Shown here: one piece after another, positions 1-7,054 of the stretch
Layout: each line of letters begins with the position of its first letter
Position numbering within the stretch: position 1 is the stretch's first letter
Source of the DNA: an uncultured Clostridia bacterium
Lineage (GTDB): Bacteria; Bacillota; Clostridia; Oscillospirales; CAG-272
NCBI GenBank assembly: GCA_945485605.1
Contig: CALYSG010000036.1
Location: 1 to 13,140 of the forward strand
Reading direction: 5' to 3'
DNA: 13,140 bases
The notes under the pieces: model-generated
What the model was told of the DNA's origin: nothing
The model's input: only the letters and a program-made list of their open reading frames with translations
Databases searched by the model: none
Position numbers and translations under genes: made by a program

Positions 1-18
1 TGTTATATGTTTTTGAGA

Positions 19-2091
19 TTATTCCGCGGTGGTGTTCTCGACGACTTCCTCTACGGCTTCCTCGGCGGTTTCTTCGACCGCTGCCTGCGCCGCGTCTGCC
101 TCGTCAAGGAGCGCTCTGATCGAGAGGCTGACCTTCTGCTTCTCGTTGTCGATATCGATGATCTTCGCATCGACTACCTGACCGAGCTGAAGGACGTCGC
201 TCGGCTGAGCGATCCTCTTCTGAGCGATCTGAGAGATGTGGATAAGTCCGTCAACGCCGTCAACGATCTCGGCAAATGCACCGAAGGGCATCATGTTCAC
301 GATCTTTACGCTCGCGGTGTCACCGACGGCGAAGTTATGCGTGAATATGTACCAGGGGTTTGTCTCTTCGGTCTTGTATCCGAGCGAGATCCTCTTCTTC
401 TCGGGGTCGAAGCTCTTTACGAAGACGGTGAGCTCCTCACCGACAGAGACGACCTCTGCGGGATTCTTGATGTGCTTCCAAGAAAGCTCGGTAGAGTGGA
501 CCATTCCGTCGACTCCCGCGCCGAGGTCGACGAAGGCACCGTAGCTCGTAAGGCTCTTGACCTTACCGGTGTAGTACTGCCCGACTGCAAGGTTAGACCA
601 GAATTCGGCTTCCTTCTCACGGCGCTCCTCTCTGAGAACAGCCTTGATCGAGCCGATGATCTTTCTGCCGCCCCTTTGACCGTCGCGTCCGCCCTCACGG
701 ACCTCGATGACCTTGAGCTTGACATTCTTTTTGTCAAGGACAGAAAGGTCTCCGTCCTTCGCCACACCGGTCTGCGATGCGGGAACGAACACGCGAACGC
801 CGCCGACGCTTGCGACGACACCGCCTTTAACTACCTCGATGACCTTTGCGTCAAGAACATCGCCGGTGTCCCTTGCCGCGATGACGTTTTTCACGTTGCG
901 GTCGCTGTCGACGCGCTTTTTCGAGAGCTCGGCGACGCCCTCGATGTCGCTTACGCGGATGACGAATGCATCGATCTCGTCTCCGACCTTGAAGTTTTCA
1001 CTCAGCTTGAAGGAAGGATCGTCCGAGATCTGTTCGGCTTTGATAATGCCGGTGACTTTTGCGCCGACATCGAGCTGAAGCTCTGCGTCGGTAACGTTTG
1101 TCACGTATCCGGTAACGGTGTCTCCTGTATTTAAAGTTTTGAGTGAAGATTCGAGCATTTCTTCAAAGTTTTCTGCTTTGATTTCATTTTCGCTCATGGT
1201 TTTGATGACCTCCTGTATTATATATTCGGGTGTTGAAGCACCCGCAACTATTCCTGTTTTACCGTCCGAGGGAATGGGAAGCCCCGATAGCTCGGACGCA
1301 TCGCCTATTCGGAAGGTGTTTTTGCAATGCTGCTTGCAGATGAAGAAGAGCTTAGCGGTATTTGAGCTGTCGGAGCCGCCTATGACGATCATGGTGTCAC
1401 AGCTCTGTGACAGGCATTCCGCCTCCTTCTGTCTTTCTTCAGTCGCATTGCATATTGTATCAAAAAAAACGGGATTTGTATATAGTTTTTCGATTTTTTC
1501 CTTGCACTTTAGCCATTGTGACGGTTTTTGAGTCGTCTGAGCGGCGATAACGGGGACCTTTTTGTGCGTTTTGCCCGCGTCGAGTTCGGACAGCAGGCGG
1601 TCGAGATCTTCCGCATCGGGAACCGTATATTTTTCGCCGTCGAACCAGCTTACGGCACCTATACATTCAGGATGATCGGGGGCGCCTATAAGTATGAAAA
1701 AGCGGTCGGGCGAGGAGGAACTGCCTGCGATCTTATGAAGCCTTTTTACAAATGGGCAGGTGCAGTCCTCGTAGTGAAAGTCCTTATATTCGGAGGCGAG
1801 CGCCGAAAGCTCTTCCTCTGTCTCACGAGGTATCCCGTGAGTTCGGATAAAGACGGTTACGGGAGAATCCGGCGATGCCGAGGAGGCAAGCAGTTCAAGC
1901 TCGCTCTCATCGGTGACGTGTACTCCGCGACGTTCGAGATCCTTTACATAGACGTCGTTATGTATAAGTTTCCCGAGTGTGAATATCCTCTCGCCCTTCT
2001 TTGCCGAGGCGAGCTTTTGCTCAAGGCTTTCGGCAGCTCTTCTGACTCCGGCGCAGAAGCCGGCATGAGGTGCGACGGTAATATCTCTCAT
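19..2091 (-). CDS. ispH-rpsA: 4-hydroxy-3-methylbut-2-enyl diphosphate reductase fused to ribosomal protein S1 (IspH-S1)
   Basis: This 690-residue protein joins two usually separate proteins. Residues about 1-295 are IspH, the last enzyme of the MEP isoprenoid pathway, which reduces HMBPP to IPP and DMAPP with a [4Fe-4S] cluster. The cluster cysteines are visible as C13 (GFCAGV), C112 (TCPFV) and C214 (DTICNAT). Substrate-site motifs are also present: IHND around H44, RTHGIP around H85, HPECIGA around E142, SSNT around 242-245 and AST at 285-287. Residues about 320-660 hold four S1 RNA-binding repeats (roughly 321-392, 408-486, 502-572, 587-659), followed by an acidic Glu/Ala-rich tail of about 30 residues. 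The fusion is well known in Clostridia. The start codon overlaps the plsC stop in an ATGA, and there is no strong Shine-Dalgarno sequence, so translation is probably coupled to plsC. The stop (TAA) lies 18 bases from the window edge, so a terminator cannot be seen. Confidence 0.96.
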   Translation of the reverse strand: MRDITVAPHAGFCAGVRRAAESLEQKLASAKKGERIFTLGKLIHNDVYVKDLERRGVHVTDESELELLASSASPDSPVTVFIRTHGIPRETEEELSALASEYKDFHYEDCTCPFVKRLHKIAGSSSSPDRFFILIGAPDHPECIGAVSWFDGEKYTVPDAEDLDRLLSELDAGKTHKKVPVIAAQTTQKPSQWLKCKEKIEKLYTNPVFFDTICNATEERQKEAECLSQSCDTMIVIGGSDSSNTAKLFFICKQHCKNTFRIGDASELSGLPIPSDGKTGIVAGASTPEYIIQEVIKTMSENEIKAENFEEMLESSLKTLNTGDTVTGYVTNVTDAELQLDVGAKVTGIIKAEQISDDPSFKLSENFKVGDEIDAFVIRVSDIEGVAELSKKRVDSDRNVKNVIAARDTGDVLDAKVIEVVKGGVVASVGGVRVFVPASQTGVAKDGDLSVLDKKNVKLKVIEVREGGRDGQRGGRKIIGSIKAVLREERREKEAEFWSNLAVGQYYTGKVKSLTSYGAFVDLGAGVDGMVHSTELSWKHIKNPAEVVSVGEELTVFVKSFDPEKKRISLGYKTEETNPWYIFTHNFAVGDTASVKIVNMMPFGAFAEIVDGVDGLIHISQIAQKRIAQPSDVLQLGQVVDAKIIDIDNEKQKVSLSIRALLDEADAAQAAVEETAEEAVEEVVENTTAE

Positions 2092-2714
2092 CTTTTTTCA
2101 AGGAAGCCGTTTTCGACACCGAGCTTGCACACCCGGTCGAATATTATAGCTGACATACGTGCATATTCACCCTTTACACCTTGCTGATAGTTCATTTCTT
2201 CAAAGGGCATCGGTTTGCCGATTATGACTGTCGTAGGGACAAAATTTTTATGCTTGAAATTTTTCTGCCCGATGAAAACGGGGATGACCGTAGCCCGGGT
2301 CCTCGCGCAGATCATGCCGGCACCCGGCTTCAGGGCCGTATCTCGCGGGTCTTTTTCCGGGTGGCGAGTACCCTGCGGGAACATTCCTCCGTCACGGCCG
2401 CTCTCAAGCAGATGAAGCATATGCTTGATGGCTCCGACGTCAGCCTTCGAGCGGTCGACAGGGAAAGCCCCGAAGGCCTTGATCACCAGATTGAATATCG
2501 GGATCTTAAAGAGCTCCTTCTTCGCCATATAGCAGATCTGATGTCCCTTGAAGGCAATGCAGACCTTTATCGGGTCGGTTGCGGAGAAGTGATTTGAGCA
2601 GACGAGAAAGCCGTCCTTTTCGGGGATATTTTCTGCACCGACGATCTTTATGCGGAAGAATATCTGGAAGATAACTCTGAAAATCGCGTATGCAACCCTG
2701 TAAAACCAATTCAT
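2088..2714 (-). CDS. plsC: 1-acyl-sn-glycerol-3-phosphate acyltransferase (PlsC family)
   Basis: This 208-residue membrane-associated acyltransferase is expected to convert lysophosphatidic acid to phosphatidic acid in phospholipid synthesis. The catalytic H-x4-D motif is H42-D47 in NHFSATD. Motif II is GAFPVDR at 82-88, and motif III reads FPQGTR at 112-117, with Gln where the commonest form has Glu. The N-terminal stretch of about 20 residues is hydrophobic with basic residues and probably anchors the protein in the membrane. Length is normal for the short bacterial PlsC group. AAAGGAT lies about 9 bases before the ATG. The stop overlaps the ispH-S1 start by four bases, and 34 bases separate it from the HI0933 gene upstream. 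A plsC gene directly before ispH-S1 is usual in Clostridia. The cytidylate kinase gene often found just before plsC is not here. Confidence 0.93.
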   Translation of the reverse strand: MNWFYRVAYAIFRVIFQIFFRIKIVGAENIPEKDGFLVCSNHFSATDPIKVCIAFKGHQICYMAKKELFKIPIFNLVIKAFGAFPVDRSKADVGAIKHMLHLLESGRDGGMFPQGTRHPEKDPRDTALKPGAGMICARTRATVIPVFIGQKNFKHKNFVPTTVIIGKPMPFEEMNYQQGVKGEYARMSAIIFDRVCKLGVENGFLEKR

Positions 2715-2748
2715 CTTGAGATTATCCTTTCGGGAATTTTGAAGAGGA

Positions 2749-4002
2749 TCATTCGACCTCTGCGGCGGCTCGTCCTGCGGCGACTCCGGTCGAAAATGCT
2801 ATCTGAAGGTTGAAGCCACCCGTGTAGGCATCGACGTCGATGACCTCGCCGGCGAAGTACAGACCTTTTACGAGCTTAGATCCCATTGTTCGCGGATCGA
2901 GCTCCTTTACGCTGACGCCGCCCTTTGTGACTATCGCTTCGTCGATCGGGCGGAAGCCGTTTAGCGGTACGCTCAGGTGTTTTAGCATCGCGACGATCTT
3001 TTCGCGCTCTTCACGGGTTATCGCGTTGACCTTCTTTGTCGGAAGGATCCCGGTAAGCTTTACAAAAGGCGTAACCAGCTTCTGCGGCAGAAGATCGCCG
3101 AGCGAATTCTGAAAGTCGCGGTTTATGTATTTGTGAAAGTCAGACTGTATGCGCAGGTCAAGCTTTTTTTCGTCGAGCGCGGGCTTAAGATCTATAACTG
3201 CGCAGTATTTCCCGGGTGTAATATCGGATATATGAGCCGATGCCGAGAGCACGACGGGTCCCGTAAGACCGAAATGAGTGAACATAAGCTCTCCGAAATC
3301 TTCGTAGACCTTCTTTCCCGATGAGTCCTCGACCGAGAAGCCGACGTTTTTGAGCGATAGCCCCTGACATTCCCGACAGATGCCCGAGGCGGTCAGGGGA
3401 ACGAGCGACGGGCGGAGAGGTGTGACGGTGTGCCCTGCGCTTTTTGCGAAACGGTAGCCGTCTCCGTCCGAGCCCGTGAGAGGATAGGATATCCCTCCCG
3501 TCGCGACTATCACGGCAGAGAAGGGAAGCATGCCATCCTTCGTGACGATTCCGGTGACGCTTCCGTTTCCGACCGAAAGCGATGTGACCTTTTCGGCGGT
3601 AATGATCCTGACTCCTGCGTTTTTGCAGGCTTCTGTAAGCGCGTCGGCGATATCGTTTGCATTGTCCGAGACCGGAAAGACGCGCTTGCCCCGTTCTGAC
3701 TTGAGCGGAACGCCGAGGCAAGATTCAAACAGTTCCTGAGTATCTGACGGCTTGAAGCCGTAGATCGAGGAGAAAAGAAAACGCGGGTTAGTCGGAACAT
3801 TGCGCAGGAATTCTTCGGGTTCACAGTCGTTTGTGAGGTTGCACCGACCTTTCCCGGTGATGCGGAGCTTTCGTCCCGTGCGGCGGTTCTTTTCAAAGAG
3901 AGTCACCCTTGCCCCGAGGCTTGCCGCGGTGTATGCCGCCATAAGTCCCGCGGCACCCCCGCCGATCACGGCTATATCAGGACTGGTTTTTGTCATAGAC
4001 AT
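2749..4002 (-). CDS. HI0933/YhiN-family FAD-binding flavoprotein (annotated elsewhere as aminoacetone oxidase or BaiN-like)
   Basis: This 417-residue protein has an N-terminal dinucleotide-binding fold with GGGAAG at 14-19 and an acidic residue after the second strand (LFEKNRR). The family signature follows at about residues 43-58 (GRKLRITGKGRCNLTN). The C-terminal FAD-contacting block GLYFAGEVIDVDAYTGGFNLQ precedes a final helix. These blocks define the HI0933/YhiN family of soluble flavoproteins. The true substrate is unclear: members have been called aminoacetone oxidase, and BaiN was proposed to reduce bile-acid intermediates, but this family-wide label should not be read as bile-acid metabolism. 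The start chosen is the ATG at 4002, with a weak GGGA about 8 bases before it; a second ATG two codons later is possible. The gene overlaps the end of the RpiR gene by 26 bases, so the two are co-transcribed and probably translationally coupled. Confidence 0.9.
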   Translation of the reverse strand: MSMTKTSPDIAVIGGGAAGLMAAYTAASLGARVTLFEKNRRTGRKLRITGKGRCNLTNDCEPEEFLRNVPTNPRFLFSSIYGFKPSDTQELFESCLGVPLKSERGKRVFPVSDNANDIADALTEACKNAGVRIITAEKVTSLSVGNGSVTGIVTKDGMLPFSAVIVATGGISYPLTGSDGDGYRFAKSAGHTVTPLRPSLVPLTASGICRECQGLSLKNVGFSVEDSSGKKVYEDFGELMFTHFGLTGPVVLSASAHISDITPGKYCAVIDLKPALDEKKLDLRIQSDFHKYINRDFQNSLGDLLPQKLVTPFVKLTGILPTKKVNAITREEREKIVAMLKHLSVPLNGFRPIDEAIVTKGGVSVKELDPRTMGSKLVKGLYFAGEVIDVDAYTGGFNLQIAFSTGVAAGRAAAEVE

Positions 4003-4840
4003 CGTATTCGTCCCATACCGATTCGAGCCGACGGAGCTTTTCGGTCATGCTGTCCTGCTTTTTTTTCGTCAGCGCGACTATGAGAGCATTTATGACACTG
4101 AGAGGAGCCGCAAGCGAGTCGACAAATGATGCCATATCGCTTCTCGCGAGCAGAGCCTGATCGCTGTAAGCCGCGATCGGGGACTGCATCGAGTCTGTGA
4201 GTGCTATAATGTCGGCACCGCTGCGCTTTACGTATTCTACCGCGTTTATCACGCGCTTTGAGTAGCGCGGGAAGCTGATTGCGAAGAGCACGTCCCTGTC
4301 GGTGATGTCGATGAGCTGTTCGAACAGCTCGCTGCCCGATGAGGTCTGGAGAAATCTCACGTCGTCGAAGATCATGCGAAGGTTGTAGTTTAAAAATCCG
4401 GCGATGGTCGAGGATGACCTGACTCCGATTATGTATATGCGTCTCGCACCGAGAAGGGCGTCAATGGCAGCATTGAAGCTCGCGCGGTCAAGCTCCTCGC
4501 AGGTGCGCTTTATATTTTCGATATCGGATCCGAGGACCTTTTCGAGAAGGTCGCTGTCGCCTATCAGCTTGTTTGTTACCTCGATCCTTTGGAAGGATGT
4601 CAGCTTCGTGCGGATGAAGTCCTGCATTGCCTTCTGCATTTCGGGGTAGCCCTCGAATCCGAGTGCATTTGCGAATCTGACTACGGTAGACTCGGAGACG
4701 TTCACGAGAGCACCGAGGCGTGAGGCTGTCATATATGCGGCGTTGTCGTAGTTGCTGATGATGTATTGCGCTATGCGTTTCTGCCCCTTTGAGAACTCCG
4801 GCATACGTTCTTCGATCATACCGATAAAATCTCTTTTCAT
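3977..4840 (-). CDS. MurR/RpiR-family transcriptional regulator (HTH plus SIS domain)
   Basis: This 287-residue DNA-binding regulator has an N-terminal RpiR helix-turn-helix at about residues 1-77, including the recognition segment NVSESTVVRFANALGFEGY. A SIS sugar-phosphate-binding domain follows at about 115-260, with the fold segments RRIYIIGVRSSSTIAG, DVLFAISFPRYSKRV and GADIIALTDS. Family members sense phosphosugars and usually sit beside sugar or amino-sugar genes; none is present here, and the gene heads a lipid/isoprenoid/S1 operon instead. I chose the ATG at 4840 because it begins MKRDFIGMIEERMPEFS, the normal family N-terminus. An upstream TTG at 4927 would add 29 residues without homology or a Shine-Dalgarno sequence. 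A GTG at 4852 is also possible (see the leader hairpin). The effector is unknown. Confidence 0.9.
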   Translation of the reverse strand: MKRDFIGMIEERMPEFSKGQKRIAQYIISNYDNAAYMTASRLGALVNVSESTVVRFANALGFEGYPEMQKAMQDFIRTKLTSFQRIEVTNKLIGDSDLLEKVLGSDIENIKRTCEELDRASFNAAIDALLGARRIYIIGVRSSSTIAGFLNYNLRMIFDDVRFLQTSSGSELFEQLIDITDRDVLFAISFPRYSKRVINAVEYVKRSGADIIALTDSMQSPIAAYSDQALLARSDMASFVDSLAAPLSVINALIVALTKKKQDSMTEKLRRLESVWDEYDVYDKNQS

Positions 4841-4856
4841 TTGTCTGACCACAAAG

Positions 4857-4874
4857 TCTTTGCAAGAGCAAAGA
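4857..4874 (-). promoter_or_regulatory. Leader hairpin between Shine-Dalgarno sequence and start of the RpiR gene
   Basis: In the transcript of the minus strand there is a perfect 7-bp stem (TCTTTGC / GCAAAGA) with a TCTT loop. The best Shine-Dalgarno match of the leader, AAGGAAAGGAT, lies immediately 5' of it at about 4876-4886. The ATG at 4840 is 35 bases from that site, too far on a linear message. If the 18-base hairpin forms, the site comes to 17 bases from the ATG and 5 bases from an in-frame GTG at 4852. It may therefore set the start or control translation. The pairing is seen; the role is inference. Confidence 0.4.
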
Positions 4875-4988
4875 AATCCTTTCCTTCGGGCAAGGTGTCC
4901 CCCGAAAAATAAGCCCGGGCGGTGCAAAGAGCATCCGAAAGCCGGGCGATCGGCGCGAGAACATAATTACTCATTATAGCTTATGGCA

Positions 4989-5017
4989 ATTATACCTCAA
5001 TTTTGCCTTCTTGTCAA
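4989..5017 (-). promoter_or_regulatory. Sigma-A promoter of the RpiR-HI0933-plsC-ispH operon
   Basis: On the minus strand a perfect TTGACA (complement of 5012-5017) is followed after exactly 17 bases by a perfect TATAAT (complement of 4989-4994). Transcription should start near 4982, giving a leader of about 140 bases before the ATG at 4840. That is long for this compact region and leaves room for leader control. Confidence 0.8.
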
Positions 5018-5096
5018 GCAAAAGAGAAGGCGTATGTTAAAAAAGCGCATAAAATAATCTGTCGCAAAAGGTCGCACAAAAAATCGGTAAAAAGTA

Positions 5097-5125
5097 TTGA
5101 CAAAGGCAAAAACATGTGATATAAT
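5097..5125 (+). promoter_or_regulatory. Perfect extended sigma-A promoter of the initiator tRNA
   Basis: TTGACA at 5097-5102, a 17-base spacer, and TATAAT at 5120-5125 preceded by TGA at 5117-5119 (extended -10). All twelve hexamer bases match consensus. Transcription should begin near 5132, leaving a 5' leader of about 37 bases to be trimmed from the tRNA. This strength fits a stable-RNA gene. Confidence 0.88.
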
Positions 5126-5168
5126 AGACAATGCCGAATGGGAATAAGCTTTCCCAAAGCAATTATAT

Positions 5169-5246
<78 letters not shown>

Positions 5247-5254
5247 AAAAAATT

Positions 5255-5284
5255 CCTCGGACTCGTTCCGAGGATATTTTTTTA
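5255..5284 (+). terminator. Intrinsic terminator of the tRNA-fMet unit
   Basis: A perfect 7-bp stem, CCTCGGA (5255-5261) with TCCGAGG (5267-5273), closes a 5-base loop and is followed by ATA and seven T residues. It begins nine bases after the encoded CCA, so the transcript carries only this tRNA. Confidence 0.88.
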
Positions 5285-5468
5285 CCTTTGCACTTTTCTT
5301 TCCTTCCACCCGAAAGGGAGCTTTCTATATGCAATATAAGCTCAAAGATTATTATCATGTCAAATTGGTTTTAGTAAGCATTCTGTTTATTTGTTCGATG
5401 AGATAAATGAAGAATAGTGTTTGAAGCATCCTTAGGACTTCAAGCGATAGATTAATGTCGGCAGATCT

Positions 5469-6062
5469 TCATTGCTTTTCAAAGCTTACTCCCGCGAATC
5501 GTTTTTCCACAGAAATCAAATAGCTCCGCTGTTCCTTTCTTTCCACGATCAGAATAGTCATGGCTTCCCAGAAAGCAACGGTGGTCGCAATATCGCTCAC
5601 ATATGAAATAATTGGTTTCATTACAGATTCGGTATCCCAATTTATTTCCGTGAGGATCATTCCCGCAAAAAGCACTATCCCCGCGGCTATTAATCCGTAT
5701 GCGATCGAATTGCGTTTTCTTTGGCTGTCACGTTTACTCTTTGCGCTCAAAACAATATTTTTCCAGAAAATATCGTTTAACTGCTGCTCCGAATATCCTT
5801 CGTAATCCCCGAAGGAGATTGAGACCTGTATTTTGTATCGGGAGGGTATTATGCTGAATGCGCTTGTTATCCATTCCATAAAATCGTCGCTCAGAACGGG
5901 CATTTTTGAAATATAATTCAGATCGAATATTTCGCTGACTCTGTCAAAAGAAAGACTGATTTTTGCCAGCTTTTTCTCTTTGTCTATTTCAAAAAATTCT
6001 TCCTCGATGTTCTTGTACTTCATGAATGCGTTTTTTCTTATCTTGTTCTCATCGTTTTTCAT
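5469..6062 (-). CDS. Unrecognised two-helix membrane protein
   Basis: I do not recognise this 197-residue protein with certainty. It has a charged, soluble N-terminal half (about 1-115) rich in Lys, Glu, Ser and Phe. Two hydrophobic segments follow at about residues 119-138 (IAYGLIAAGIVLFAGMI) and 149-172 (IISYVSDIATTVAFWEAMTIL), and then a short basic cytoplasmic tail. The second helix carries Trp-Glu-Ala followed by a basic cluster (ERKEQR); in my recollection this is common to a loose group of hypothetical bacterial proteins of about 200 residues, but no function is known to me. The ATG at 6062 has AGGG about 8 bases before it. The gene is visibly more AT-rich in codon use than its neighbours and sits alone beside a tRNA, which hints at acquisition. 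A promoter with an extended -10 lies at 6102-6130. Confidence 0.75.
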   Translation of the reverse strand: MKNDENKIRKNAFMKYKNIEEEFFEIDKEKKLAKISLSFDRVSEIFDLNYISKMPVLSDDFMEWITSAFSIIPSRYKIQVSISFGDYEGYSEQQLNDIFWKNIVLSAKSKRDSQRKRNSIAYGLIAAGIVLFAGMILTEINWDTESVMKPIISYVSDIATTVAFWEAMTILIVERKEQRSYLISVEKRFAGVSFEKQ

Positions 6063-6101
6063 GGCAAACCCTGCTTTTTTTGATGATTTGTGATCTGCTT
6101 A

Positions 6102-6130
6102 AGTATACCACACAGTTCGACAAAAAGCAA
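6102..6130 (-). promoter_or_regulatory. Probable promoter of the membrane-protein gene at 5469-6062
   Basis: On the minus strand TTGCTT (complement of 6125-6130), a 17-base spacer and TATACT (complement of 6102-6107) are seen, the latter preceded by TGG, an extended -10. The -35 is weak, so recognition probably depends on the -10. The leader would be about 35 bases. Confidence 0.5.
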
Positions 6131-6156
6131 TCAAAAAGTATAGATACGGCGCGCAA

Positions 6157-6171
6157 ATTTAATAATTAAAT
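6157..6171. promoter_or_regulatory. 7-1-7 palindrome, possible Fur/PerR-type operator
   Basis: ATTTAAT-A-ATTAAAT is a perfect palindrome with the 7-1-7 geometry of Fur-family boxes, matching 10 of 14 informative positions of the Bacillus PerR box. It lies between the divergent membrane-protein gene and the rubredoxin/rubrerythrin unit, but nearly 150 bases from the promoter of the latter. A second perfect palindrome, AACATTAATGTT, is at 6191-6202. AT-richness makes chance palindromes likely here. Nothing else was recognised between 6063 and 6416 apart from the two promoters. Confidence 0.25.
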
Positions 6172-6316
6172 CCGCAGTAATCGGTATTATAACATTAATG
6201 TTTCCTGAAATTGCGAGGGAAGAATGTGCAATGATCTTTTTACCGTTGATAACGAATGGTCTCCGGTTTTGTCTAAATTGATCCCAAAATCAATCCTTTA
6301 AATCGGTCCATTCACC

Positions 6317-6345
6317 TTGACAATAAGGCTGTAATCATATATAAT
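6317..6345 (+). promoter_or_regulatory. Perfect sigma-A promoter of the rubredoxin/rubrerythrin unit
   Basis: TTGACA at 6317-6322, 17 bases, TATAAT at 6340-6345. All twelve hexamer bases match consensus. Transcription should start near 6352, about 65 bases before the chosen start codon at 6417. Confidence 0.82.
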
Positions 6346-6416
6346 ACTGTTGGATCCGCAATTCAAAAATTTCATAAATTATGGAAAATCTTCAGAAAGT
6401 AAAGGTGTTGAATACT

Positions 6417-7040
6417 ATGAATGAAAAGGCAATGTATAAATTAAGCTACGGCCTGTTTGTCTTAACTGCCAAGGATGCCGACAGGGACAACGGATGTATA
6501 ATCAATACAGCCATTCAGGCGGCTTCTTCCCCAAATCAGCTGAGCATATGTGTAAACAAGTCAAATCTTACCCACGATATGATCCTTAAAACAGGCGAGT
6601 TTACGGTGTCGGTATTGAACCTGAACGCTTCGTTTGAAGTTTTCAAGCATTTCGGATTCCGGTCAGGGCGCGATGTGAATAAATTTGACGGTTATGAACA
6701 TTGTGAGCGCGGTGCAAACGGCATCTTTTATGTTACAGAAGGTACAAATGCCTATATTTCCGTTAAGGTCAATAAGACCGAAGATCTCGGATCGCATACT
6801 ATGTTTGTCGGAGAGATAACGGATATGGAGGTTCTGAACGATGTGCCTTCGGTGACATACGAATACTACCATAACAACATCAAGCCAAAGCCTCAGGCAG
6901 TAGGTGTTACCGCTAAAGGGCAGACCGTATGGCGCTGCACCATATGCGGCTACGAATATGTCGGAGAGGAGCTTCCCGAGGACTTTATATGCCCTTTGTG
7001 CAAGCATCCGGCATCTGATTTTGAAAAAATAATAAAATAA
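6417..7040 (+). CDS. hrb: High-molecular-weight rubredoxin: flavin reductase-like domain plus C-terminal rubredoxin
   Basis: This 207-residue protein has an FMN-binding flavin reductase-like domain at about residues 1-155 (YGLFVLTAKD, DNGCIINTAIQAASSPNQLS, FTVSVLN, HTMFVGEITDMEVL). A rubredoxin domain follows at about 171-207 with iron ligands C174, C177, C192 and C195. Proteins of this design (Hrb in Moorella) pass electrons from NAD(P)H to flavodiiron proteins or rubrerythrins, so a role in removing oxygen, peroxide or NO is likely. I chose the ATG at 6417 because AAAGGTG lies nine bases before it and the protein then begins at the usual family N-terminus. The upstream ATG at 6381 lacks a ribosome-binding site. 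The rubrerythrin gene follows after 14 bases and is probably its electron acceptor. Confidence 0.9.
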   Translation: MNEKAMYKLSYGLFVLTAKDADRDNGCIINTAIQAASSPNQLSICVNKSNLTHDMILKTGEFTVSVLNLNASFEVFKHFGFRSGRDVNKFDGYEHCERGANGIFYVTEGTNAYISVKVNKTEDLGSHTMFVGEITDMEVLNDVPSVTYEYYHNNIKPKPQAVGVTAKGQTVWRCTICGYEYVGEELPEDFICPLCKHPASDFEKIIK

Positions 7041-7054
7041 CGTAGGGAAAAACC

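Noticed and set aside
7..1134. A 375-codon open frame on the plus strand
   Set aside because: It lies wholly opposite the S1 region of IspH-S1, is dominated by Asp/Leu/Val from complementary codons and has no recognisable domain.
4841..4927. TTG at 4927 as start of the RpiR regulator
   Set aside because: The extra 29 residues lack family similarity and a Shine-Dalgarno sequence.
5247..6380. An integrated element bounded by a repeated tRNA 3' end
   Set aside because: No second copy of the tRNA T-arm/acceptor sequence was seen downstream, and no integrase is present.
6381..6416. ATG at 6381 as start of the rubredoxin/flavin protein
   Set aside because: It has no ribosome-binding site; the ATG at 6417 has AAAGGTG at good spacing and matches the usual N-terminus of the family.
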